This document shows positions 27,588 through 37,048 of a DNA stretch of 64,000 nt, in pieces. Source of the DNA: Aquitalea magnusonii. Its GTDB lineage: Bacteria > Pseudomonadota > Gammaproteobacteria > Burkholderiales > Chromobacteriaceae. The stretch is from NCBI RefSeq assembly GCF_002217795.2, contig NZ_AP018823.1:2108001-2172000 (forward strand). Direction: 5' to 3'. Positions within the stretch are counted from its first letter, which is position 1, and every line of letters begins with the position of its first letter. The notes beneath the pieces were generated by a model. That model was not told the origin of the DNA, did no database searches, and saw nothing but the letters and a program-made list of their open reading frames with translations. Both the position numbers and the translations under genes were made by a program.

Positions 27588-29018
27588 TCAGCCCCTCAGC
27601 ATCAGCCGCAGCAGCCATTGCACCGCGCGCCCGTAAGGCGGGCGGGTCAGCCAGGTGCCGGCCCAGCGGCTTTGCTCGAATACCGGCTTGAGCTTGGAGA
27701 AGGTCAGAAAGCCTTCGTAACCATGGTAATGGCCCATGCCGGAGGCTCCGACACCACCAAACGGCATGGCATCCTGTACCACGTGCAGGATGGTTTCATT
27801 GATGCACACACCACCGGAGATGGTCTGCTGCAGCACCTTGTCTATGCGTACCGGATCACGGTCGAACAGATACAGCGCCAGCGGGCGCGGTCTGGCATTG
27901 ATATAGCTAATGGCATCCTCAAAGCGGTCATAGCTGATGATCGGCAGGATGGGGCCAAAGATTTCCTCCTGCATCAGCGCGCAGTGCGGCGGAGAATTCA
28001 GCACCAGGGTCAATGGCATCTTGCGTACCGACTGCAACGACTCGGCGGCAGGGTTGACCTGACGGATGTCGGCCCCCGCGGCGGCAGCCTCGTCCAGCCA
28101 TTGCTGCAGGCGCTGGTAATGCCGTGGGTGGATGATGCTGCTGTAGTCCGGATTGTGTGCCAGCGTGGGATAGGCGCGGGTGGCGGCAGCGTCCAGCATG
28201 GCCAGCAGCCGGTCACGATCCTTGGCATTCACCAGCACGTAATCCGGTGCCACGCAGGTCTGACCGGCATTAAACAGCTTGCCGGCCACAATGGATTCCG
28301 CAGCGCGGGCAAAGTCGGCATCGCGTGCCACGATGGCTGGCGACTTGCCGCCCAGTTCCAGCGTCACCGGCGTCAGATTATCCGCCGCAGCCCGCATCAC
28401 ATGGCGGCCAACAGCGGTAGAGCCGGTAAACAGCAAATGGTCGAAAGGCAGGCGGGTAAATGCCTGGGACAACTCGGGGCCACCATTTACCACGCTAACC
28501 ACACCCGGCTCAAAGTAACGCGTCATCAGCGCAGCCAGCAGCGCTCCGGTAGCCGGGGTCAGTTCGGACATCTTGATCATCACCCGGTTGCCCGCGGCCA
28601 AGGCACCAATCAATGGCCCTAGCGCCAGAAACAAGGGGTAGTTCCATGGCACCACGATGCCCACCACCCCCAAAGGCTGCGGCAACAGGCGATTGCGTGC
28701 CGGGCGGAACCAGATGGAAACCGGCCTTCGCTGCGGCCGCATCCAGACTGCCAGCTTGCGCCGTGCCCGGCGCAGCTCTTCCAGGCTGGGAAACAGCTCG
28801 CCCAGTTGCGTTTCCACACTGCTGCGCTGGCCAAAATCTGCATTGATGGCATCAATCAGGGCCTGGCGGTTTTCTTGTAGCAATTTCTCCACCGCATCCA
28901 GCCAGCCACGGCGGCGGGCCAAGCCAGGAAAACGCTCACTGTCCGCGGCCAGGCGCAAGGCGGCATAGCCATGCTGCAGCGCGGTTTCAGTGCCCGGCAT
29001 CATCGGCAAAACATTCAT
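27588..29018 (-). CDS. Aldehyde dehydrogenase, coniferyl-type (LaoC-like)
   Basis: 476 residues. NAD(P)-dependent oxidation of aldehydes to acids. Catalytic Cys255 (FNAGQTCVAP) and general base Glu221 (LELGGKSP) are present, as is the cofactor motif FTGSTAVGR. The sequence is closest in style to coniferyl aldehyde dehydrogenases (VGIVVPWNYPLFLALGPL). The ATG at 29018 has GAGGA 7 bases upstream. It is the first gene of a three-gene operon and would oxidise the aldehyde made by the GMC enzyme. A lao-type TetR regulator is not next to it. Confidence 0.88.
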   Translation of the reverse strand: MNVLPMMPGTETALQHGYAALRLAADSERFPGLARRRGWLDAVEKLLQENRQALIDAINADFGQRSSVETQLGELFPSLEELRRARRKLAVWMRPQRRPVSIWFRPARNRLLPQPLGVVGIVVPWNYPLFLALGPLIGALAAGNRVMIKMSELTPATGALLAALMTRYFEPGVVSVVNGGPELSQAFTRLPFDHLLFTGSTAVGRHVMRAAADNLTPVTLELGGKSPAIVARDADFARAAESIVAGKLFNAGQTCVAPDYVLVNAKDRDRLLAMLDAAATRAYPTLAHNPDYSSIIHPRHYQRLQQWLDEAAAAGADIRQVNPAAESLQSVRKMPLTLVLNSPPHCALMQEEIFGPILPIISYDRFEDAISYINARPRPLALYLFDRDPVRIDKVLQQTISGGVCINETILHVVQDAMPFGGVGASGMGHYHGYEGFLTFSKLKPVFEQSRWAGTWLTRPPYGRAVQWLLRLMLRG

Positions 29019-29124
29019 TGTGCTATCCTCGTGTTGTTCCATCCGGCAAACGGTCGTTTAGAGCCACGACTCTAAAGCCAGAATAACATCTGAATTTTTC
29101 TCTGTCACGCTGCACGAAGCCACC

Positions 29125-30324
29125 ATGCTGATCGATTTCTTTTATACATTGCGCACTGCCGGCCTGCCGGTATCGCTCAAGGAATTCCTCACCCTGCTTG
29201 AGGCACTCAAGCAGCATGTCGCCTTTGGCAGCCTGGACGCCTTCTACTTTCTGGCGCGCACCACGCTGATCAAGGACGAAAAGCATTACGACCGCTTCGA
29301 TCAGGCCTTCGGTCATTACTTTCAGGGCAAGACGCTGAATCTGGACGACTTGCAGCGCGAGATTCCGGAAGACTGGCTGCGCAAACAGGTAGAGAAATTT
29401 CTCAGCCCGGAAGAACAGCAGCAATTGCAAGCCATGGGTTGGGACAAGCTGATGGATACTCTGCGCCAGCGGCTGGAAGAACAGAACGAGCGCCATCAGG
29501 GCGGCAACAAGTGGATAGGCACTGGCGGCACCAGCCCGTTTGGTGCCTATGGCTATAACCCGGAAGGCATACGCATCGGCCAGGATGGCTCGCGCCACCG
29601 CCGGGCGGTAAAGGTGTGGGACCAGCGTGAGTTCCGCAATTTCGACAATGCGGCAGAGTTGGGCAGCCGCAATATCAAGCTGGCCTTGCGCCGGCTGCGC
29701 GAATTTGCCCGCGATGGTGCCGAGGAAGTGCTGGACCTGGATGCCACCATTGCCGCCACCGCGCGCAATGCCGGCCTGCTGCGGCTGCAGATGGTGCGTG
29801 AATTGCGCAATACGGTGAAGGTGCTGGTGCTGTTTGATGTCGGCGGCTCGATGGACGACCACATCAAGGTGGTGGAAGAGTTGTTCTCTGCGGTCAAAAG
29901 CGAGTTCAAACACCTGGAGTATTACTACTTCCACAACTGCGTGTACGAAACGGTGTGGCAAGACAACCGCCGGCGGCAGGGCAGCAGCCTGCCCACCTGG
30001 GATCTGATCCACACCTTCGGCAAGGACTACAAGCTGATCTTTGTCGGTGATGCCACCATGAGCCCGTATGAAATCAGCCATCCGGGCGGCAGCGTGGAGC
30101 ACATGAACCCGGAATCCGGCGAAGTGTGGATGCGCCGTCTGCTGCAGCAGTTTCGCCATGCGGTGTGGCTTAATCCAGTGGCAGAACAATACTGGGACTA
30201 CACCCCCTCGCTGCAGATGATGCACAAGCTGCTGCAGCAACGCATGTATCCGCTCACCCTCGATGGCGTGGACCGCGCCATGCGCAGCCTGAAACAGACG
30301 GCAGCAGCCCTGCCCCCGACCTAG
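29125..30324 (+). CDS. VWA-domain protein, CoxE-like
   Basis: 399 residues. The C-terminal half is a von Willebrand factor A domain with the MIDAS start DVGGS (Asp238, Gly240, Ser242; DxGxS). The N-terminal ~130 residues match the CoxE/YehP-like region (LPVSLKEFLTLLEAL, FYFLARTTLIKDE). Proteins of this type work with a MoxR AAA ATPase in metal-centre or complex maturation. No MoxR gene is adjacent, so the partner must be elsewhere. Its stop overlaps that of the convergent diguanylate cyclase gene by 4 bp. Function unknown. Confidence 0.82.
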   Translation: MLIDFFYTLRTAGLPVSLKEFLTLLEALKQHVAFGSLDAFYFLARTTLIKDEKHYDRFDQAFGHYFQGKTLNLDDLQREIPEDWLRKQVEKFLSPEEQQQLQAMGWDKLMDTLRQRLEEQNERHQGGNKWIGTGGTSPFGAYGYNPEGIRIGQDGSRHRRAVKVWDQREFRNFDNAAELGSRNIKLALRRLREFARDGAEEVLDLDATIAATARNAGLLRLQMVRELRNTVKVLVLFDVGGSMDDHIKVVEELFSAVKSEFKHLEYYYFHNCVYETVWQDNRRRQGSSLPTWDLIHTFGKDYKLIFVGDATMSPYEISHPGGSVEHMNPESGEVWMRRLLQQFRHAVWLNPVAEQYWDYTPSLQMMHKLLQQRMYPLTLDGVDRAMRSLKQTAAALPPT

Positions 30325-33188
30325 TCGCCGGGCGGAAAGCGCTGGCCATTGCCATCAAAGGCCTTGACCTGATCGCGCCCTGCCAGCTTGGCCTCATACA
30401 GCGCCTGATCGGCCAGCGCCAGCGCCACCGCCGCATCCTGCTGCTGCCGTGAAAAACAGCTCACGCCGATACTGGTGTGAATCTGCAGCGATGCCTCGCC
30501 CACATGCACCACATGGGCGCGTACCGCCTCGCGCAGACGCTCTGCCAGTGCCAGCGCTCCGGCCATGCCACAACCAGGCAGGATGACGGCAAACTCCTCG
30601 CCGCCCAATCGGCCCAGCACATCCACCTGGCGCACTTCCTGCTGGCAGAGCGCGGCAAAATCGTGCAGCACCTTGTCACCCACCGCATGTCCCCAGGTAT
30701 CGTTCACCTGCTTGAAATGATCGATATCCAGCATCAGTACCGCCACCGGATTGCCAAAGCGCAGGAAACGGGCAAATTCATCAACCAGTTTTTCCATAAA
30801 GCTGCGCCGGTTGGCAATACCGGTGAGGGCATCCGTGGTGGCCAACTGGCGCAGAGCCTCTTCCTGCTTCTTGCGACTGCTGATGTCACGGTAAACCCAT
30901 AACACGCTGCGCAGCCTGCCCTCGATGAAGATGGGGACATGGTCGCGCTCCAGCATGCGGCCATCCCGCAGCGCCCACTCCTCGCCCAGCACCATCTGCC
31001 GTGAACGCTGCAACTCCTCCAGCCGCTGCAGCATGCGCTCCGGCTCGGCAAAGCCAGCAGACGCTTGTGCGGCAACATGCAGGCGGCTGCTGGCCTTGAG
31101 CTGTTCTGGCGTTTGGTCCGGCATGAACATTTCACAATACTGCTGGTTGACCAGCACCACGGAGCCATTCTGGTCTTCCAGCAAGATGGCGCCATGGAAA
31201 TTCTCGATAATGGCCAGCAACTGGCGCTGCAGGGTGGACAGGGCATCTTCCGCCTGCCGGCGCGCGGTAATGTCGTGGATGATGGAAAACAGCAGGGTGC
31301 GACCACCGGACTCCACCGGCGAGGAATGCACATCCACCGTGCGCAACTCGCCACTGGCCAGGCGGTGGGTAAAGGTGAAGTGATTGTGCGCCTGCAGCAG
31401 GGCCACGCCCATGGTGCCGCGTATCCGTTCCTCTTCCATCAGATTGATCTGACTGACCGGCATGCCGACCAGCTCGTCACGGCGATAGCCATAAAAGCGT
31501 ACTGCGGAGGCATTGGCGTCCACGATCTGGCCACTGTCCGGATCAATCAGAATCATCACCGCGCCATGATTCTGGAACAGCATGCGGAAGTGGGCCTCGC
31601 TGCTCTCCAGCAGTTTCTGCGCCTGCTTGTGCGTGGTGATGTCCTGCACCGTACCGACAATGCGGCAGACATTGCCATTACCGTCCACCTCGGTGGCCTG
31701 GCCCTTGTCCAGTATCCACATGATCTCGCCGCTACGCTTGATCAGCCGGTATTCGATGCGGTATTGCCGCGCTTCGCGCTTAAGCAGCGCCCGGATATTG
31801 TGCCGCACGGTGGGCAGATCATCCGGATGCACCAGCGCCTGCCATTGCGCCGGATTACAGTGCAAGGTGTGCTGGTCATAACCCAACATGTCCACCAGTT
31901 GCTGGTTGTAGTCCAGCCGGCCCAGCGCCACATGCCAGTCCCACAGGCCGATCCTGGCACCACGCATCGCCATGTCCAGCCGTTCCTGGCTCTCGCGCAG
32001 CGCTTCTTCGGTACGCTTGCGCTGGGTGATTTCCGAAATCAGTCCATGCCAGCGCACCGATTGATCGTCTTGCAGCTCGGGCGTGGCCCGTCCCTCCACC
32101 CAGATCATGCGCCCATCGGGCAGCAGGATGCGAAACTCGCTGATCCATGGCTGCTCGTAGCGCAGCGCGGCCTCACTTTCCTCTTTCACCCTTTGCTGAT
32201 CATCCGGGAAGACCCGCTGCCAAACCAGATCGGTATTGTGCATTACCTGCTGCGGGGACACCCCGAAGATGCTGCGCACCCCTTCACTGACATAGGAAAA
32301 ATGGCCGGCACCATCCGGATTGGTGGAAAACTGGTACAGCATGCCGGGAATATTGCTGGCAATCTTGGTAAGCCGGTCTTCCCCATCCACCTGTTTGGTG
32401 ACATCAATCCAGTAGCCTTGCACCACATCGCTGCCCAGTTGCTGGACATACTCTTCCAGCCAGCACCAGTGGCCGCTGCCATGCAAGAAGCGGTAGCGCC
32501 GGGTGACAAAACCCGCCCCCTGTGCCAAACGCCACTGACCATCGGCAAGACATGGCCTGTCGTCCGGATGCAAACGCTGCAACCACCACGCCGGCTCCAG
32601 CAGGATATCCTCGGGAAAACAACCCAGGATATCCGCCACATTAGGGCTGACTTCCACCAGCACATCCGGGCGCGCCGGGTGACAGGAAAAGGCCACCATG
32701 GGTCCGGCGGCAAACAGCGCATGCTGACGATGCATCAACTGCTGCATGCGCTTAAGTTCGGTGATGTCTTGCAATACCAGCATGTAGCCGCTGTTTGGCC
32801 CGACACCGGCAATTGCCGTCACCGACAGTCGCACCGTGTGTTCCCGTCCCTGCTTGTCCAGCAATGGCCACTCGCGCTGCAGGCTATGCCCCGGCCTGAC
32901 CTCGGCAGTGAACACTTCCACCTCCGCGACACTACGCCCCAAGCGTTGCGCAAGCTGGCGGCACTCCTGCTCCAGGCGCTCAGCCGCCAGCAAACAGCCA
33001 GGATGCCGGCCACACAACTCCGCTGCCGGATAGCCCAGCAGTTGTTGTGCCGCCGGATTGCACAGGGTGATGACGCCATTGGCATCCAGTGTCAGCAAGG
33101 CCGCATCTGCCGCATCGAACATGGCTTGAAACACGCTGGTGGAAGATGTTGTCGGCAGTGAGGAATCAGTATGGGATGGCGCGGTCAA
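30321..33188 (-). CDS. Diguanylate cyclase with multiple PAS domains
   Basis: 955 residues, no membrane segment. About six PAS/PAC units can be made out (starting near 20, 150, 275, 400, 530 and 660; e.g. LTLDANGVITLCNPAAQQLLG, ARIGLWDWHVALGRLDYN). A GGDEF domain (about 795-955) follows, with the active site GGEEF at 862-866 and an intact inhibitory RxxD (Arg853-Asp856). It should make c-di-GMP and be feedback-inhibited. The start is a TTG at 33188 with GGAG 7 bases upstream; the first ATG (33122) would cut into PAS 1. Ligands are unknown. Confidence 0.85.
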   Translation of the reverse strand: MTAPSHTDSSLPTTSSTSVFQAMFDAADAALLTLDANGVITLCNPAAQQLLGYPAAELCGRHPGCLLAAERLEQECRQLAQRLGRSVAEVEVFTAEVRPGHSLQREWPLLDKQGREHTVRLSVTAIAGVGPNSGYMLVLQDITELKRMQQLMHRQHALFAAGPMVAFSCHPARPDVLVEVSPNVADILGCFPEDILLEPAWWLQRLHPDDRPCLADGQWRLAQGAGFVTRRYRFLHGSGHWCWLEEYVQQLGSDVVQGYWIDVTKQVDGEDRLTKIASNIPGMLYQFSTNPDGAGHFSYVSEGVRSIFGVSPQQVMHNTDLVWQRVFPDDQQRVKEESEAALRYEQPWISEFRILLPDGRMIWVEGRATPELQDDQSVRWHGLISEITQRKRTEEALRESQERLDMAMRGARIGLWDWHVALGRLDYNQQLVDMLGYDQHTLHCNPAQWQALVHPDDLPTVRHNIRALLKREARQYRIEYRLIKRSGEIMWILDKGQATEVDGNGNVCRIVGTVQDITTHKQAQKLLESSEAHFRMLFQNHGAVMILIDPDSGQIVDANASAVRFYGYRRDELVGMPVSQINLMEEERIRGTMGVALLQAHNHFTFTHRLASGELRTVDVHSSPVESGGRTLLFSIIHDITARRQAEDALSTLQRQLLAIIENFHGAILLEDQNGSVVLVNQQYCEMFMPDQTPEQLKASSRLHVAAQASAGFAEPERMLQRLEELQRSRQMVLGEEWALRDGRMLERDHVPIFIEGRLRSVLWVYRDISSRKKQEEALRQLATTDALTGIANRRSFMEKLVDEFARFLRFGNPVAVLMLDIDHFKQVNDTWGHAVGDKVLHDFAALCQQEVRQVDVLGRLGGEEFAVILPGCGMAGALALAERLREAVRAHVVHVGEASLQIHTSIGVSCFSRQQQDAAVALALADQALYEAKLAGRDQVKAFDGNGQRFPPGD

Positions 33189-33283
33189 AAGTTTCTCCGG
33201 CGCATTGCGTGTTGGTTCATGCCTTACTTTATAGATGATGTTTGGATTGCTACCTGCCGTACTATGAAATTACGCAGATTTGC

Positions 33284-33313
33284 TTGAAAAAAACCATAAT
33301 TGCCGCATATTTA
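33284..33313 (+). promoter_or_regulatory. Putative sigma-70 promoter of the 48-residue peptide gene
   Basis: TTGAAA (33284-33289), 18-bp spacer, TATTTA (33308-33313), 83 bp before the start codon of the small gene. Confidence 0.5.
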
Positions 33314-33395
33314 ACTTGAGCAACAAGCCAGTTGTGTCGACAATCAATGCAGGGTTCAACCAGACAGAACCATGCCTAGCCGAGGGAGATCAGCC

Positions 33396-33542
33396 ATGGA
33401 AACCGTTTTGATGATCGTACTGATCGCCGCTTTTGCCGTTGTGCTGGGCATGATGCTTGCCCCGCTGGAAAAAAAGCGTGCGCTGATTCCCATCCGCATC
33501 CGCCATGACGAACAGCCGGCGCGCCGTCAGCGTCGTTACTGA
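33396..33542 (+). CDS. 48-residue single-pass membrane peptide
   Basis: ATG at 33396 with GAGGGAG 7 bases upstream; stop TGA at 33540-33542. The peptide has one hydrophobic helix (about residues 4-22: VLMIVLIAAFAVVLGMML) and a short, very basic tail (KKRALIPIRIRH and ARRQRRY). It is therefore probably an inner-membrane protein with a cationic cytoplasmic end. It has its own promoter-like sequence and terminator, which supports a real gene. Unrelated to the flanking diguanylate cyclase and ftsK, both leftward. I do not recognise a family. Confidence 0.72.
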   Translation: METVLMIVLIAAFAVVLGMMLAPLEKKRALIPIRIRHDEQPARRQRRY

Positions 33543-33558
33543 GTTCTGGCACCACAAA

Positions 33559-33587
33559 AAAGGCAGCCAAAGCTGCCTTTTGTTTTT
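33559..33587 (+). terminator. Bidirectional terminator between small gene and ftsK
   Basis: Stem AAAGGCAGC / GCTGCCTTT with loop CAAA, followed by a T-rich tract on the plus strand and by an A run upstream that serves the minus strand. Confidence 0.85.
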
Positions 33588-33628
33588 ACCCTTGGCATCC
33601 TGCCTGGGATGCCGCGACCAGCCCGGCT

Positions 33629-36600
33629 TCAGAAGTCCCGCTGCGGTACCAGCACGGTACGGTTGCCGTTGCTTTCCATGGCACTGACAATGCCCGCCGC
33701 TTCCATTTGCTCGATCAGTCGCGCCGCACGGTTGTAGCCAATGCGCAAATGGCGTTGCACGGCTGAAATGGACGGCTTGCGGGTTTTCAGCACAATTTCC
33801 ACCGCCTCATCGTATAGCGGATCGCTCTCGGTAGCCGCCTGGGTCTTGGCGGTGGCTGCGGCCGACTCCTCATCTGCCTCGCTCTCGCCGGTAAGCAAGC
33901 CTTCCACGTAGTCCGGCTCGCCCCATTGTTTGAGGAAATCCACCACCGCATGTACTTCGTCATCGGTGACAAAGGCACCATGCACCCGCTGCGGATAACC
34001 GGAACCCGGCGGCAGGAACAACATATCACCCTGCCCCAGCAGGCTTTCGGCCCCCATCTGGTCCAGAATGGTGCGGCTGTCTATCTTGCTGGATACCTGG
34101 AAGGCAATCCGCGTGGGGATATTGGCCTTGATCAGGCCGGTAATCACATCCACCGACGGGCGCTGAGTAGCCAGAATCAAGTGAATGCCAGCGGCGCGGG
34201 CTTTCTGCGCCAGACGTGCAATCAGCTCTTCAATCTTCTTGCCGGCCACCATCATCAGGTCGGCAAACTCATCCACCACCACCACGATGAAGGGCAGCTT
34301 GTGCAGTGGTTCCGGCGTTTCCGGCGTCAGGCTGAAGGGGTTGGTCAGACGGCGACCCGCCTCTTCGGCTTCACGTACCTTGTCGTTGTAGCCGGCCAGA
34401 TTACGCACGCCCAGCGCGCTCATCAGCCGGTAGCGGCGCTCCATTTCGCCCACGCACCAGTTAAGCGCATTGGCGGCCAGTTTCATGTCGGTCACCACCG
34501 GGGCCAGCAGGTGCGGAATGTCGTTGTATACCGACAGTTCCAGCATCTTGGGGTCGATCATGATGAAGCGCACTTCATCCGGCGTGGCCTTGTACAGCAT
34601 GGACAGAATCATCGCATTCACGCCCACCGACTTGCCGGAACCGGTGGTACCGGCCACCAAGAGGTGTGGTGCCTTGGCCAGATCGATGGCGACCGGCTGG
34701 CCGGTAATGTCCTTGCCCAGCGCCATGGTCAGACGCGAGGCGGGCTGCTGGAACACCTCGGCCGAGAAAATCTCTGACAGCCGTATCATCTGGCGCTTGG
34801 CATTAGGCAGCTCCAGCCCCATGCAGGTTTTGCCGGGAATGGTTTCCACCACCCGGATGGAAGCCAGGCCCAGCGCGCGCGACAGGTCTTTCATCAGGTT
34901 GACCACCTGATTGCCACGCACGCCAACTGCCGGCTCCACTTCGTAGCGGGTAATCACCGGCCCGGCATAGGCATCCACCACACTCACCTTGACCTTGAAC
35001 TCGGCCAGCTTTTCCTCGATCAGGATGCCACGCTCCAGCAATTCGTCTTCCGACACCACCGTAGTGGCCTCTTCGGCCGGGCGCAGCAAATCCAGCCCCG
35101 GCAGGCAGTCTTCACCGTAAATCACCGGCAGGCTGGAGCGATGTGCAGCAGCGGGTGCCGGCAGCGCCCAGGGCAGGGCTGCATCCGCGGTCGTGGCGGC
35201 TGGCAGTTGCGCCGGGGACAGCGTGGGTGCCTCTGCGTTACTGGTGGTTTCGGGTACTGGCAGCGGGGAGGACTGGCTAGCGGCGGCATCGCCGGGAGTG
35301 GCTGCGGCAGCATGGGTGCTCTCCGGCGCAGCGTCATCCAGCAGATGCCATACCAGCGGACTGTCGGCAACCGGTGCAGCTTCGGCCTGCGTCCCTCGTT
35401 CGACAATGGTGGTCCAACGCAAACCACCCGGTGCGGCCTCGGTGCCGGACTCTTGCGCGACTTGCACCTGCTGGCGCTGTTCTGGCCAGCGCCAGGGCTG
35501 GCGCTCTTCCACGGGTGGGGCAAGGCTGCTGGCTGCGCTAATGGCAGGAGCCGCCACTGACTGCAAGGACACGGCTGCCGCCACACCGGCAGCAGGCAGT
35601 TCACTGGCGGAGAGATGGTCATCAGGCATGGCTGGCGTGGTGTTTGGCAACACGGTATCCGGCAAGGCGGGCGTTTGTTGCGCAGGCTGGACCACCGCGG
35701 CAACCTCGTCGGTATCGGCTGCCGGCACGACATCCTCATGCACCGTATGCACCTGTTGCGCGGCAGCAGGCATGCCGACCTGAGCCACAACGGCGGCAGT
35801 GCACACATTATCGGCAGGGGCAGGCAGGCCATCCTCGGCGGGCAAAGACGCTGCTGCAGGCTGCGCAGCGGCAGGCGGCAGCGTCTGCGACGGAGGCACC
35901 AGGGCCGCAGCGGCAAGCGGCGCATCCGGAATATCCGCCAGCGACAAACCGCCCGGCACCGGTGCGACGGGAGCTGGCGCCGCCTTAGTCAGCGCCGCCT
36001 TGCTTTCCGGAGGACGGATCCAGCCTTCGTAAGCCTTGCTGCGCGGCAACTGTTCGTGACGCACGATGGGCGGCTCTTCCGGCAGCGGTTCGCGACGCGC
36101 TGCCGGCGGCGCAGAAGAGATAATCTTGTGGGGAGCTGAGCGTACCGGCTGCAGCACCACCGCGGGCTTGGCTACCGGGGGTTCACTACTGCGGCGTTTG
36201 CTGTGCAGCGCATTAACCTGAGCCCGCACCTCGTGCGGGTCGATCAGCGGCAGGGTTTTCTGTTCCGGCTGGCCGGCAAGCGGCTGACGCTGTGCCTGAC
36301 GGCGACGCGCACCGTGGTGCATATTGTGCTGCAACTCATCCAAACCGATCACCGGCAGATTGCCTGCCACCGGTGTGGCTGTCGGCTTGGGCTGCGGCTT
36401 GCTCTTGCGATAGCTGCGTGCCAGCTCGACATGCGGCAGATCGGCAGCCGGAGCGTTACGGCTTGCGGCCAAGGGGCTGGCCGGACTGGCCGGGCCGGGT
36501 TTCGCTGCCGCTGCCAGCGGTGGCTCCACCCTGGCCGCATGGACGTTAGCCGGGGATGAGGGGCGGGATTCCAGCGGGAGCGGGCCGGACAGGCCCGGCT

Positions 36601-36874
36601 GTGCGCCGGTATCATCCAATGCGGCAAGCGGTGCTGACGGGCTGCTTTCGGCAACGGCATCAAAACGGATGGCCACCGGTTCCCGGCGACGTTCGCGAAA
36701 AGCCGCCGGCGGGACATCCAGCGCCTCGTCGTGACCGGCACCCAGCATCTGGTCCAGCTTTTTCAGCAGGCGCACGCGCTGTTGCGACAAGTCCCAGGAC
36801 TGCCCTGCCCCCAGCTTGCGCCAGGCCACGCCAGCTGCCACACCCAAACCAATCAGCACAAACACAAACCACAC
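33629..36874 (-). CDS. ftsK: DNA translocase FtsK, variant with a single N-terminal membrane segment
   Basis: About 1081 residues. The C-terminal motor is canonical: Walker [11 protein letters not shown] (Lys near 748), Walker B ([12 protein letters not shown]) and a final winged-helix gamma domain ([23 protein letters not shown]) that reads polar DNA signals. The N-terminus has only one hydrophobic helix (about residues 2-17) instead of the usual four, followed by ~580 residues of Ala/Pro-rich linker. It pumps chromosome ends during division and activates XerCD at dif. The start is probably GTG at 36874 (AGAGG 9 bases upstream); a TTG at 36883 is too close to that site. A second, four-segment FtsK could exist elsewhere. 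Confidence 0.88.
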   Translation of the reverse strand: MWFVFVLIGLGVAAGVAWRKLGAGQSWDLSQQRVRLLKKLDQMLGAGHDEALDVPPAAFRERRREPVAIRFDAVAESSPSAPLAALDDTGAQPGLSGPLPLESRPSSPANVHAARVEPPLAAAAKPGPASPASPLAASRNAPAADLPHVELARSYRKSKPQPKPTATPVAGNLPVIGLDELQHNMHHGARRRQAQRQPLAGQPEQKTLPLIDPHEVRAQVNALHSKRRSSEPPVAKPAVVLQPVRSAPHKIISSAPPAARREPLPEEPPIVRHEQLPRSKAYEGWIRPPESKAALTKAAPAPVAPVPGGLSLADIPDAPLAAAALVPPSQTLPPAAAQPAAASLPAEDGLPAPADNVCTAAVVAQVGMPAAAQQVHTVHEDVVPAADTDEVAAVVQPAQQTPALPDTVLPNTTPAMPDDHLSASELPAAGVAAAVSLQSVAAPAISAASSLAPPVEERQPWRWPEQRQQVQVAQESGTEAAPGGLRWTTIVERGTQAEAAPVADSPLVWHLLDDAAPESTHAAAATPGDAAASQSSPLPVPETTSNAEAPTLSPAQLPAATTADAALPWALPAPAAAHRSSLPVIYGEDCLPGLDLLRPAEEATTVVSEDELLERGILIEEKLAEFKVKVSVVDAYAGPVITRYEVEPAVGVRGNQVVNLMKDLSRALGLASIRVVETIPGKTCMGLELPNAKRQMIRLSEIFSAEVFQQPASRLTMALGKDITGQPVAIDLAKAPHLLVAGTTGSGKSVGVNAMILSMLYKATPDEVRFIMIDPKMLELSVYNDIPHLLAPVVTDMKLAANALNWCVGEMERRYRLMSALGVRNLAGYNDKVREAEEAGRRLTNPFSLTPETPEPLHKLPFIVVVVDEFADLMMVAGKKIEELIARLAQKARAAGIHLILATQRPSVDVITGLIKANIPTRIAFQVSSKIDSRTILDQMGAESLLGQGDMLFLPPGSGYPQRVHGAFVTDDEVHAVVDFLKQWGEPDYVEGLLTGESEADEESAAATAKTQAATESDPLYDEAVEIVLKTRKPSISAVQRHLRIGYNRAARLIEQMEAAGIVSAMESNGNRTVLVPQRDF

Positions 36875-37002
36875 GATCCGCAACCTCTTTCGTCATTCAA
36901 ACGCTGCCTGTAACCGGAAGCTGACCCACAGGCAATCAAGACCTTTGATTGTACCTGTTTTTCGTCGCCAGACCGCACTGCCCGGCTACTTGCAGCGGAA
37001 AC

Positions 37003-37028
37003 AAAAAAACCCCGCACCAGGCGGGGTT
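37003..37028 (-). terminator. Terminator after acnB
   Basis: Stem AACCCCGC / GCGGGGTT with a 5-nt loop, followed on the minus strand by seven T. Confidence 0.9.
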
Positions 37029-37048
37029 CTTGGCGATCACGGCCAGAA

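Noticed and set aside
31065..33161. 698-codon open frame opposite the PAS/GGDEF gene
   Set aside because: Translation is low-complexity His/Gln/Arg with no motif, whereas the minus strand encodes intact PAS and GGDEF domains.
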